Origin: Streptomyces sp. NBC_00335
GTDB lineage: Bacteria > Actinomycetota > Actinomycetes > Streptomycetales > Streptomycetaceae
NCBI RefSeq assembly: GCF_036127095.1
Contig: NZ_CP108006.1
Location: forward strand, 310,001-374,000
Direction of reading: 5' to 3'
Length of the DNA stretch: 64,000 nucleotides
The position numbers and the translations under genes are program-made. Positions 26,191-33,938 of this stretch are shown in pieces (positions within the stretch are counted from its first letter, which is position 1; each line of letters starts with the position of its first letter). The notes beneath the pieces were generated by a model. The model saw only the letters and a program-made list of their open reading frames with translations. It was not told where the DNA came from and did no database searches.

Positions 26191-26967
26191 ATGAGCACGA
26201 GCACCACCACCCCGAGCCCGGTGACCTCAGGGATCCCGGCGGCCCCGGCGGCCCCGCACGTCCTCGACAACCCGGCCTGGGCCTCGCTGTCCGGCGCGCA
26301 CGCGGCCTTCGCCGTGCGGGCCGGCGGCCGCGCCGCCCGCTACGCCCCGGACGTCGCCGTGTTCTCCGCGATCTCCGATCCGGCCGACCCCCGGTCCTGG
26401 GACGCGCTGCGCTCCCTGGCCGGCTCCGACGGGATCGTCGCGCTCTCCGGGGTGCTGACCCCGCCCCCCGGCTGGGAGACCGTCGGGTCCACCCCGGGGG
26501 TCCAGCTCGTCGACACCTCGCTGCGCGCCGAGCCCGCCCCCGAGGCGGTGCTGCTCGGGCCCGCGGACGTGCCCGAGGTGCTGGAGCTGATCGAGCTGAC
26601 GAAGCCGGGGCCCTTCCTGCCCCGCACCGTCGAGTTGGGCACGTACCTCGGCATCCGGCACCGGGGCCGGCTGGTGGCCATGGCCGGGGAACGGCTGCGG
26701 CCGCCCGGCTGGACGGAGATCAGCGCGGTCTGCACCCATCCCGGCTTCCGCGGCCGGGGCCTGGCGACGCGCCTGGTCCGCGCCGTCGCCGCGGGCATCC
26801 GGGACCGGGGAGACGTGCCGTTCCTGCACACGGCCGCCGAGAACACCGGCGCCATCCGCCTCTACGAGTCGATCGGTTTCACCGTGCGCCACAGGCCCTT
26901 CTTCATGGCCTTCCGGGCTCCGGGCAGCGCAGACGACACGGATGACATTGCAGCCACACGTATTTAA
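26191..26967 (+). CDS. GNAT-family N-acetyltransferase of the sulfur island
   Basis: A 258-residue protein. The C-terminal half is a GNAT/FR47 domain: GRLVAMAGERLRPPGWTEISAVCTHPGFRGRGLATRLVRAVAAGIRDRGDVPFLHTAAENTGAIRLYESIGFTVRHRPFFMAF. The acetyl-CoA pyrophosphate loop is in GFRGRGLATRL, near residue 190. The N-terminal half is a degenerate GNAT-like region. AAGGAGG precedes the ATG. It lies between a transporter and a flavin monooxygenase. In the Bacillus ytmI locus an acetyltransferase of this kind N-acetylates S-alkylcysteine before oxidation, so the same role is a reasonable working hypothesis here, not proven. Confidence 0.88.
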   Translation: MSTSTTTPSPVTSGIPAAPAAPHVLDNPAWASLSGAHAAFAVRAGGRAARYAPDVAVFSAISDPADPRSWDALRSLAGSDGIVALSGVLTPPPGWETVGSTPGVQLVDTSLRAEPAPEAVLLGPADVPEVLELIELTKPGPFLPRTVELGTYLGIRHRGRLVAMAGERLRPPGWTEISAVCTHPGFRGRGLATRLVRAVAAGIRDRGDVPFLHTAAENTGAIRLYESIGFTVRHRPFFMAFRAPGSADDTDDIAATRI

Positions 26968-27044
26968 CAATTCCGAGTTCTTTTCATACTCCCGACATTT
27001 CCGCGTCCCGTATTCCGGGCATGCCCTTTCCGAGGAGCGCCGAC

Positions 27045-28091
27045 GTGAAATTCCTGGCCATCACCCTGATCACGGACGGCACGGATCCGGCGACGGGCGC
27101 TCCGACCCCCACGCGCGAGCGGTTCCGGCAGGTCGTCGACGCGGCGCTGCTGGCGGATGAGCTCGGCTTCGACGGCTTCGGGGTGGGTGAGCGCCACGAG
27201 CGGCCGTTCCTGTCGTCCTCGCCGCCCGTGGTGCTCTCCCACATCGCCGCCCTGACCCGCCGCATCCGGCTCTACACCGCCGTGACCACCCTGAGCCTGC
27301 TCGACCCGGTGCGGGCGTACGAGGACTACGCGACGCTGGACCACCTCAGCGACGGCCGGCTGGAGCTGATGATCGGCAAGGGGAACGGCACCGCGCAGCG
27401 CGAGCTGTTCGACGTGACCCCCGAGGACCAGTGGGAGCGCAACTCCGAGGGCTACGAGCTGTTCCGGCAGATCTGGAGCGAGGACAAGGTGACGGCGCAG
27501 CCTCGCTTCCGGCCCGCGCTGACCGGCGCCGAGGTGCTGCCCCGGCCGTACCAGAAGACGCTGCGGGTCTGGCACGGAAGCGCCACGAGCCGGGAGTCCG
27601 TGGATCTCGCGGCGCGCTACGGCGACCCGCTCTTCTCCGCGAACGTCACCCATCCCATCGGCCCGTACGCCGCGTTGATCCGCCACTACCGCGAGCGCTG
27701 GGAGCACTACGGACACGATCCGGCGCACGCGGTCGTGGGAGCGGGCACGGCGGGCTTCCACACGGCGCCCACCTCGCAGCAGGCGGTCGCCGCGTACCGG
27801 CCGGCGTTCGCCCGGTACCTCGCGGCCCACGCCGCGCAGGGGCTGGATCCGGTGTTCCCGACCCTGGAGGACTTCGTCGAGCGGAGTTCGGCACTGATCG
27901 GCAGCCCCGAGCAGGTGATCGAGAAGGTGCACCGCTACCACGAGGAGTTCGGCCACACGGTCCTGCACCTCCAGGCCGAGCCCGGGGGGCTGACCGAGGC
28001 CCAACACCGGGACTCCCTGGCACTGTTCCAGTCACGGATCGCGCCGGTGCTGCGCCGCTCGATTCCGGACCCGGCGTTCGCGGTGAGGTAG
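27045..28091 (+). CDS. LLM-class flavin-dependent monooxygenase (CmoO/YtmO-like)
   Basis: A 348-residue luciferase-like oxidoreductase. The start is taken as GTG 27045 (MKFLAITLITDG), because GAGGAG at 27032-27037 sits 7 nt before it. An ATG at 27021 gives eight extra residues. Family motifs are DELGFDGFGVGERH, LSHIAALTRRIRLYTAVTTLSLLDPVRAYEDYATLDHLSDGRLELMIGKGNG, and a C-terminal GSPEQVIEKVHRYHEEFGHTVLHLQ. It uses reduced FMN and O2. It is clearly a different subfamily from the SsuD-like enzyme at 20314, so the island has two distinct flavin oxygenases, as the Bacillus S-alkylcysteine locus does (CmoO and CmoJ). It is the last gene of the second transport operon. Confidence 0.9.
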   Translation: MKFLAITLITDGTDPATGAPTPTRERFRQVVDAALLADELGFDGFGVGERHERPFLSSSPPVVLSHIAALTRRIRLYTAVTTLSLLDPVRAYEDYATLDHLSDGRLELMIGKGNGTAQRELFDVTPEDQWERNSEGYELFRQIWSEDKVTAQPRFRPALTGAEVLPRPYQKTLRVWHGSATSRESVDLAARYGDPLFSANVTHPIGPYAALIRHYRERWEHYGHDPAHAVVGAGTAGFHTAPTSQQAVAAYRPAFARYLAAHAAQGLDPVFPTLEDFVERSSALIGSPEQVIEKVHRYHEEFGHTVLHLQAEPGGLTEAQHRDSLALFQSRIAPVLRRSIPDPAFAVR

Positions 28092-28121
28092 CGGAGGACT
28101 GTTGACAGAAGCACCCTCCTG

Positions 28122-28159
28122 CACCACCCTTTCACTACTTGCCTAGTGAAAGGGTGGTG
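28122..28159. promoter_or_regulatory. 16-bp-arm inverted repeat, YtrA-type operator
   Basis: CACCACCCTTTCACTA (28122-28137) and its exact reverse complement (28144-28159) flank CTTGCC, just before the GntR start at 28165. A TTGACA at 28102-28107 is a likely -35. A perfect 32-base dyad here fits autoregulation by the downstream regulator. It could also fold as an RNA hairpin in the leader. Confidence 0.8.
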
Positions 28160-28164
28160 TTGTC

Positions 28165-28554
28165 GTGCTCGAGTACCGCATCGACCGGCGTAGCGGCATC
28201 GCCACGTACCTGCAGATCGTCCAGCAGACCAAACAGGCCCTGCGCCTGGGCCTGTTGGAGCCGGGCGACAAACTGCCGACCGCGCGCGAGGTCGTCGAGG
28301 CCACCGCCATCAACCCGAACACCGTCCTCAAGGCCTACCGCGAGCTGGAACGCGAGGGGCTCGTCGAGGCGAAGCGGGGCCTGGGCACCTTCATCCGCAA
28401 GTCCCTGGGCGGCGCGCCGGCGGAGTCGCCGCTGCGCGCCGAACTCGCCGACTGGGCGCGGCGGGCCCGGGAGGCCGGGATGGAGCGGGACGACGCGGCC
28501 GCGCTCTTCTCGGCCGTACTGGAAGAGCACTTCAAGGGGGACGAACGCGCATGA
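28165..28554 (+). CDS. YtrA-subfamily GntR transcriptional regulator
   Basis: A 129-residue regulator starting GTG (MLEYRIDRRSGIATYLQIVQQ). It is a winged helix-turn-helix of the GntR type (GDKLPTAREVVEATAINPNTVLKAYRELEREGLVEAKRGLGTFI, residues about 33-78), with only a short helical tail for dimerisation, as in YtrA proteins. Its stop overlaps the ABC ATPase start (ATGA). YtrA regulators usually repress linked ABC export operons and respond to cell-envelope stress or antibiotics. The 38-bp dyad immediately upstream is its probable binding site. Confidence 0.93.
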   Translation: MLEYRIDRRSGIATYLQIVQQTKQALRLGLLEPGDKLPTAREVVEATAINPNTVLKAYRELEREGLVEAKRGLGTFIRKSLGGAPAESPLRAELADWARRAREAGMERDDAAALFSAVLEEHFKGDERA

Positions 28555-29438
28555 CGCACACCGTGATCGAGGCGGACGGCCTCGGCCTGCGCTACGGACG
28601 CCGGGGAAGGTGGGCGCTGCGCGACTGCACCTTCCGGCTGCCCGAAGGCCGGGTCTGTGCACTCGTAGGACCCAACGGGGCTGGAAAGTCGACCCTGTTG
28701 GCGATCGCCGCGGGGCTCGTTTCCGCGACGGAGGGCCACCTCCGCTCGGTGCCGCGCGAGGAACTGGCCTTCGTGGCACAGGAAAAGCCGCTCTACCCGC
28801 AGCTCACCGTGGGCGAGACGCTGCGCATGGGCAGCGAGCTCAACCCCGGCCGCTGGGACGCGAGCAGGGCGGAACAGATCGTGGAGGCGGGGGACCTCGA
28901 CCCGCACGCGAAGGTCCGTACCCTCTCCGGCGGGCAGCGCACCCGGGTCGCCCTGGCCCTGGCCCTCGGCAAACGCCCGGGCCTGCTCCTGCTCGACGAG
29001 CCGATGGCCGACCTCGATCCGCTCGCCCGGCACCGGCTCATGGGCACGCTGATGGCCGACGCCGCCGAGAACGGCACCTCGGTGGTGATGTCCTCGCACA
29101 TCCTCACCGAGCTGGAGGGCGCCTGCGACCACCTCCTGCTGGTGGACGGCGGCCGGGTCCGCCTCGCCGGCCCCATCGACGAGGTCGGCGCCGCGCACCT
29201 GCTGCTCACCGGCCCCGCCGCCGCCCTCGACGAACTCTCCGCATCCCACACCGTCGTCGAGGCCCGCACGACGGGCCGCCAGCTCACGGCGCTCGTACGG
29301 CCGCGGGGCCCGATCGACAGCGGCACCTGGCAGACGACCCATCCGTCCCTGGAGGAACTCTTGCTCGCCCATCTGCGCGCGCCCGAAGCCCCGGCGCTCG
29401 CCGTGGACACCGATGTCACCGAGGGGGTGCCGGCATGA
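28551..29438 (+). CDS. ABC transporter ATPase of the YtrA operon
   Basis: A 295-residue export-type ATPase. Walker A GPNGAGKST, Q-loop FVAQEKPLYPQLT, signature LSGGQRTRVALALALG, Walker B LLLLDEPMADLDP and H-loop SSHILTELE are intact. It belongs to the CcmA/DrrA-like class that pairs with a separate membrane subunit. ATGA overlaps at both ends tie it to the GntR gene and the permease. A C-terminal extension of about 70 residues follows the core. Cargo unknown; antibiotic or lipid export/sensing is typical of this arrangement. Confidence 0.94.
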   Translation: MTHTVIEADGLGLRYGRRGRWALRDCTFRLPEGRVCALVGPNGAGKSTLLAIAAGLVSATEGHLRSVPREELAFVAQEKPLYPQLTVGETLRMGSELNPGRWDASRAEQIVEAGDLDPHAKVRTLSGGQRTRVALALALGKRPGLLLLDEPMADLDPLARHRLMGTLMADAAENGTSVVMSSHILTELEGACDHLLLVDGGRVRLAGPIDEVGAAHLLLTGPAAALDELSASHTVVEARTTGRQLTALVRPRGPIDSGTWQTTHPSLEELLLAHLRAPEAPALAVDTDVTEGVPA

Positions 29439-30367
29439 GCACGCTGACGCTGAAGGGGCCGTATTGGGTGGCGGCCCGCCAGCACCGGCGCGTGCTGTGG
29501 GCGGTGCCCATCCTCCTCGCCGTGGGCCTCGTCGTGATGGTCGCGCTGCGCGTGTGGAGCGCGTACCCAACCTACGACGCGATGCACCGGCCGCTCCTGA
29601 CCCCGGGATACGACCTGCTCCGGGGATACATGCAGTCCGCGACCAGGGTCCTGGTGTTCCTCCCGCTGCTGGTGGGAGCCTTCGTCGCCGGTCCCATGAT
29701 CGCCCGCGAGCTGGAGAGCGGGACCTGGCGGCTCGCCCTCACCCAGTCCACGACGGCGAAGGCCTGGCTCGGGTCGAAGGTGCTGGTTGCGGCCGCGGTC
29801 TCCGTGCTCGGCTCCCTCGCCCTGATCGGGATCTACCGCCTCGGATGGACCCAGGTTTCCGACACCTACGAGCTCTACTGGTACGAGCGCGGGGTGTACG
29901 CGGCCACCGGCCCGGTACTCGTCGCCTACTGCCTGCTCGGCGTGGCCATCGCAGCCCTCGTCGGTCAGCTGGTCCGGCGGACCCTGCCCGCCATGGCGGT
30001 CGCCGGCCTCCTGACCGGTCTCGTCCTGCTCGTTCTCAGCGCACTGCGGTGGTCCTTCCTTCCCGTAGTAGCCGTTACCGCTCCCTACACTGTGGACGCG
30101 GACTCGCTCCTGCCGCCCTCCGCCAAGAACATGGGCACAGGACTCACCCTTACCACCGGCGAGCGCGCGTCGGGGTACCGCTGCTTCCCGGAGCCCCCGA
30201 CCTCCGGGGGCTGCCGCGACGACATGGACGCCACCGCTTCCTACGCCGATTTCCACCCCACCTCCCACTACTGGCCGACCCAGCTCATCGAAACCTCCAT
30301 CGTCCTCGTCCTGGCCGCCGCCGTCCTCTACGCCGCCTTCCGCCTGGTGCAGAAGCGACACCCCTGA
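29435..30367 (+). CDS. ABC transporter membrane subunit of the YtrA operon
   Basis: A 310-residue ABC-2-like membrane protein with six hydrophobic spans: about residues 18-37, 72-90, 110-133, 152-175, 185-205 and 285-305. The DSLLPP... loop of about 75 residues between spans 5 and 6 is extracytoplasmic, with two Cys (YRCFPEPPTSGGCRDDM) that may form a disulfide. FVAGPMIARELESGTWRLALTQSTTAKAWLGSKVLV is the conserved ABC-2 ATPase-contact region. It is translationally coupled to the ATPase. Confidence 0.9.
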   Translation: MSTLTLKGPYWVAARQHRRVLWAVPILLAVGLVVMVALRVWSAYPTYDAMHRPLLTPGYDLLRGYMQSATRVLVFLPLLVGAFVAGPMIARELESGTWRLALTQSTTAKAWLGSKVLVAAAVSVLGSLALIGIYRLGWTQVSDTYELYWYERGVYAATGPVLVAYCLLGVAIAALVGQLVRRTLPAMAVAGLLTGLVLLVLSALRWSFLPVVAVTAPYTVDADSLLPPSAKNMGTGLTLTTGERASGYRCFPEPPTSGGCRDDMDATASYADFHPTSHYWPTQLIETSIVLVLAAAVLYAAFRLVQKRHP

Positions 30368-30520
30368 ACCTCCCGCGAGCAGCGCGAACGGCCCGTTCGG
30401 CCCGGGGCGAAGGTCCCGGCCGGGCGGGTCCTGTGCTGCTCCGTTCGCGACCATCGCCGCTGGTCAGTGCCGTACGCCGGACTGTCCAATGGAGGGAGGT
30501 CTTCGAGCCAGGAGGATGTC

Positions 30521-33500
30521 GTGTCCGAGGAGAAGCGAGGGTTCTGCACCCTCTGCAAGTCGCGCTGCGGCGCGATCTTCACCATCGAGGACGGCCGCCT
30601 GACCGGCGTCCGACCGGACCCCGACCATCCCACCGGCACCGCGATGTGCCCCAAGGGCCGCTCCGCCCCCGAGATCGCGCACAGTACGAACCGGCTGGCC
30701 ACCCCGCTGCGCCGGACCAACCCCAAGACCGACCCGGACCCGGGCTGGGTGCCCGTCTCCTGGGACGAGGCGATGGAAGAGATCGCCGCGAAGATCGGGG
30801 CGATCGCCGCCGAGAGCGGCCCGGAATCGGTGGCCTTCGCCGTGGCCACGCCCTCGGGGACGATGGTCTCGGACGCCACCGAGTGGATCGAGCGCTTCGT
30901 ACGCCTCTTCGGCAGCCCGAACACGGTGTACAGCGCGGAGATCTGCAACTGGCACAAGGACTTCGCGCACGCCTTCACCTTCGGCTCGCCGATCCCGCCG
31001 CCCGACTACGCGAACGCCGACCTCGCCCTGCTGTGGGGCTTCAACCCGGCCAAGACCTGGCTCGCCCAGTCCGCCGCCCTCTCCGCCGCCCAGGCGACCG
31101 GCACCAAGCTCGCCGTCGTGGACCCGCGCCGCTCCACCAGCGCGCTGCGGGCCGACCACTGGCTGCGGGTCCGGCCCGGCACCGACGCCGCGCTCGCCCT
31201 GGGCCTCGCCCACCTGCTCATCGCCGACGAGGGCTACGACGCGGCCTTCGTGCGCGCCTGGACCAACGGCCCCCTCCTCGTCCGCGCCGACACCGGACGG
31301 TTCCTGCGCGCGGACGAGCTCCCCGGCATCACCCCGGATCTCCCGGGCTTCGCCGTCTTCGACGAGGTGACCGGCCGGGCCGAGGCGTACGACACCGCGC
31401 GCGCAGCCCACCGTCCGGAGCGCTTCGCGCTGCGCGGCACCCGCCCGATCCCCCTCCGCGACGGCTCGGTCGTCGACTGCGCGCCCGCCTTCGAGCGGTA
31501 CGCCGCCGCCTGCGCGGCCTGGACTCCGGACAGGGTCGCCGCCACCACCTGGATCCCCGAGCGGGAGATCCGCGCGCTCGCCGCGGAGATCGCGGCCGCG
31601 CCCTCGGTCACCTACTACGGGTGGACCGGAGTGGGGCAGAGCGCGAACGCCGCGCAGACCGAGCGTGCCCTGGCCACCCTCTACGCGCTGACCGGCTCCT
31701 ACGACGCCCCGGGCGGCAACCACGTCGTCCCCGCCCCGCCCTACAACCCGGCTGCTTCCTTCGCCCAGTTCGCCCCCGAACAGCGCGCCAAGGCCCTCGG
31801 GCTCGACAAGCACCCGCTGGGCCCGCCGGCCTTCGGCTACATCAACTCCGGCGACCTGTGCACCGCCATCGAGACGGGCCGGCCCTACCCCGTCCGCGCC
31901 CTCGTCGGCTTCGGATCGAACCTCGTCGTCGCCCAGCCCGACTCCGACCGCACCGCCCGGGCGCTGGCCGCGCTCGACTTCCAGGTCCACCTCGACCTCT
32001 TCCACAACCCGACCAGCAGCAGCGCCGACATCGTCCTGCCGGTCAACAGCTCCTACGAGCACGAGGCCCTGCGCTTCGGTTTCGAGGTCAGCCACCGGGC
32101 CCAGGAGCAGGTCCAGCTCCGGCCCCGGATGGTGGAGCCGCAGGGCGAGTCCCGCAGCGACACCGAGTTCGTCTTCGACCTCGCCTGCCGTCTGGGCATG
32201 GGCGGGGAGTTCTTCGAAGGAGACATCGAGGCCGCCTGGAACTGGCAGCTCGAACCGCTGGGCCTGACCGTCGAGGAGCTGCGCGGCCGACCGGGCGGCG
32301 TCCGGGTGCCCCGCGAGGAGTCCTACCGCAAGTACGCCGCCCCCGTACGGGGCGACGCGGACACGGTGACCGGCTTCGCCACGCCCACCCGGCGCGTGGA
32401 GCTGTACTCCGAGCGGCTGCTGGAGCACGGGTATCCGGCGGCGCCCGAGCACCACGACCCCGCGCCCACGGACGCCGCGTACCCGCTCGTGCTGACCTGC
32501 GCCAAGCACGGGTACTTCGTCCACAGCCAGCAGAGGTCGCTCACCTCGCTGCGCCGCCGGGCCACCGACCCCTCGGTGGACCTGCACCCGCAGACGGCCG
32601 CCGCCCACGGCATCGGCGAGGGCCAGTGGGTGGAGCTCGCCACGCGCCTCGGCTCGATCCGGCTGCGGGCCCGCTTCGACGACTCCCTGCACCCCTCCGT
32701 CGTCGTGGGCGAGTACGGCTGGTGGCAGGAGGCCACCGACCTCGCCCTCCCGGGCGCCGACCCGACCGCCGCCACGGGCAGCAACTTCAACCGGCTCATC
32801 GACCACGCCGAGACCGACCCGCTCAGCGGCTCCGCACCGATGCGGGCTGCGGCCTGCCGGATCAGCCCCGTACCCGGAGACGGCGCCTGGACCGGAACCC
32901 GCCCCTTCACCGTGACGGCCCTCACCGAGGTGAGCCCCGGCATACGCGCCCTACGGATCGCCCCCGAGGACGGCGGAGCCCTGCCGAACTTCCGGCCCGG
33001 CCAGCACCTGACCGTCCGCGCCGAGAACCCGGACGGCACCGTCCAGGATCCGGCCGACGGCCGCAGCTACTCCCTCACCGGGCCCGCCCTCGCGGCCGGC
33101 CGCACCGACTACGGGCTCGCCGTACGCCACATCCCCGGCGGAGCCTTCTCCACCCGGATCCACGAGGAGCTCAAGGCCGGGGACCGGCTCCACCTGGCGA
33201 GCCCGGGAGGCGTCTTCGCCCTCCCCACGCACACCGGCAACCCGGTCGTGCTGCTCGCCGGCGGCATCGGCATCACCCCGTTCCTCAGCTACCTCGAAAC
33301 CCTCGCCGCCACCGGCGGCACGGTCCCCGAGGTCGTCCTGCACTACGGCAACAACAACGCGGCCGACCACCCCTTCCGGGACCGGCTGCGCGAACTGGCC
33401 GCCCGCATACCGGCCCTCACGGTCGTCGACCACTACGCCGCTCCCGGTACGGACGACGTCCCCGGCCGGGACTACGACCGCACCGGGTTCATCACCGTCG

Positions 33501-33928
33501 ACGACATCGACCCCGGCCTCATCGCACGCCGCGCCCGCTTCTACATGTGCGGACCACAGCCCATGCTCGACGCCCTCACCGGCGCCCTGATCGCGCGCGG
33601 CGTCCCCCGCTTCGAGGTGTTCAGCGAGAAGTTCCGCCCGGCCCGGCGGGAGGTAACCGTGCCCGACGACGCCGAGTACACCGTCACCTTCGCCCGGTCC
33701 GGACGCAGCGCCGTCTGGCGCAAGAACGACGGACCGCTCCTCGCCCTGGGCGAGGCGGCCGGGGTCGCGATGCCGAGCGGCTGCCGGGTCGGGCAGTGCG
33801 AGAGCTGTGCGTGCGGCGTGCTGGGGGGCACGGCGGCGCACCTGGTGACCCCCTCGGAGGACCTGCCCGACACCGACGTCCTGACCTGTCAGTCCCTGCC
33901 GACCTCGGACCTGGTGCTCGACATCTGA
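30521..33928 (+). CDS. Molybdopterin oxidoreductase fused to FAD/NAD reductase and 2Fe-2S domain
   Basis: An 1135-residue soluble redox enzyme. GTG 30521 follows GGAGG by 5 nt. The N-terminal [4Fe-4S] cysteines are C9, C12, C16 and C43. A Mo-bis-MGD catalytic domain of the assimilatory nitrate reductase/formate dehydrogenase class follows, to about residue 600 (AEICNWHKDF, WGFNPAKTWLAQ, YYGWTGVGQSANAAQTERAL, VLPVNSSYEHEALRFG). The MGD-binding domain is at about 650-790. From about 800 there is a ferredoxin-reductase module: FAD motif RSYSLTG (848-854) and NAD motif GGIGITPF near 913. The chain ends with a plant-type [2Fe-2S] ferredoxin (C1088, C1093, C1096, C1123). No Tat signal, so cytosolic. 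It resembles a nitrate reductase carrying its own electron-input chain. I see no nitrite reductase or nitrate transporter nearby, so the substrate is open. Confidence 0.92.
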   Translation: MSEEKRGFCTLCKSRCGAIFTIEDGRLTGVRPDPDHPTGTAMCPKGRSAPEIAHSTNRLATPLRRTNPKTDPDPGWVPVSWDEAMEEIAAKIGAIAAESGPESVAFAVATPSGTMVSDATEWIERFVRLFGSPNTVYSAEICNWHKDFAHAFTFGSPIPPPDYANADLALLWGFNPAKTWLAQSAALSAAQATGTKLAVVDPRRSTSALRADHWLRVRPGTDAALALGLAHLLIADEGYDAAFVRAWTNGPLLVRADTGRFLRADELPGITPDLPGFAVFDEVTGRAEAYDTARAAHRPERFALRGTRPIPLRDGSVVDCAPAFERYAAACAAWTPDRVAATTWIPEREIRALAAEIAAAPSVTYYGWTGVGQSANAAQTERALATLYALTGSYDAPGGNHVVPAPPYNPAASFAQFAPEQRAKALGLDKHPLGPPAFGYINSGDLCTAIETGRPYPVRALVGFGSNLVVAQPDSDRTARALAALDFQVHLDLFHNPTSSSADIVLPVNSSYEHEALRFGFEVSHRAQEQVQLRPRMVEPQGESRSDTEFVFDLACRLGMGGEFFEGDIEAAWNWQLEPLGLTVEELRGRPGGVRVPREESYRKYAAPVRGDADTVTGFATPTRRVELYSERLLEHGYPAAPEHHDPAPTDAAYPLVLTCAKHGYFVHSQQRSLTSLRRRATDPSVDLHPQTAAAHGIGEGQWVELATRLGSIRLRARFDDSLHPSVVVGEYGWWQEATDLALPGADPTAATGSNFNRLIDHAETDPLSGSAPMRAAACRISPVPGDGAWTGTRPFTVTALTEVSPGIRALRIAPEDGGALPNFRPGQHLTVRAENPDGTVQDPADGRSYSLTGPALAAGRTDYGLAVRHIPGGAFSTRIHEELKAGDRLHLASPGGVFALPTHTGNPVVLLAGGIGITPFLSYLETLAATGGTVPEVVLHYGNNNAADHPFRDRLRELAARIPALTVVDHYAAPGTDDVPGRDYDRTGFITVDDIDPGLIARRARFYMCGPQPMLDALTGALIARGVPRFEVFSEKFRPARREVTVPDDAEYTVTFARSGRSAVWRKNDGPLLALGEAAGVAMPSGCRVGQCESCACGVLGGTAAHLVTPSEDLPDTDVLTCQSLPTSDLVLDI

Positions 33929-33938
33929 GGGCCGTCGG

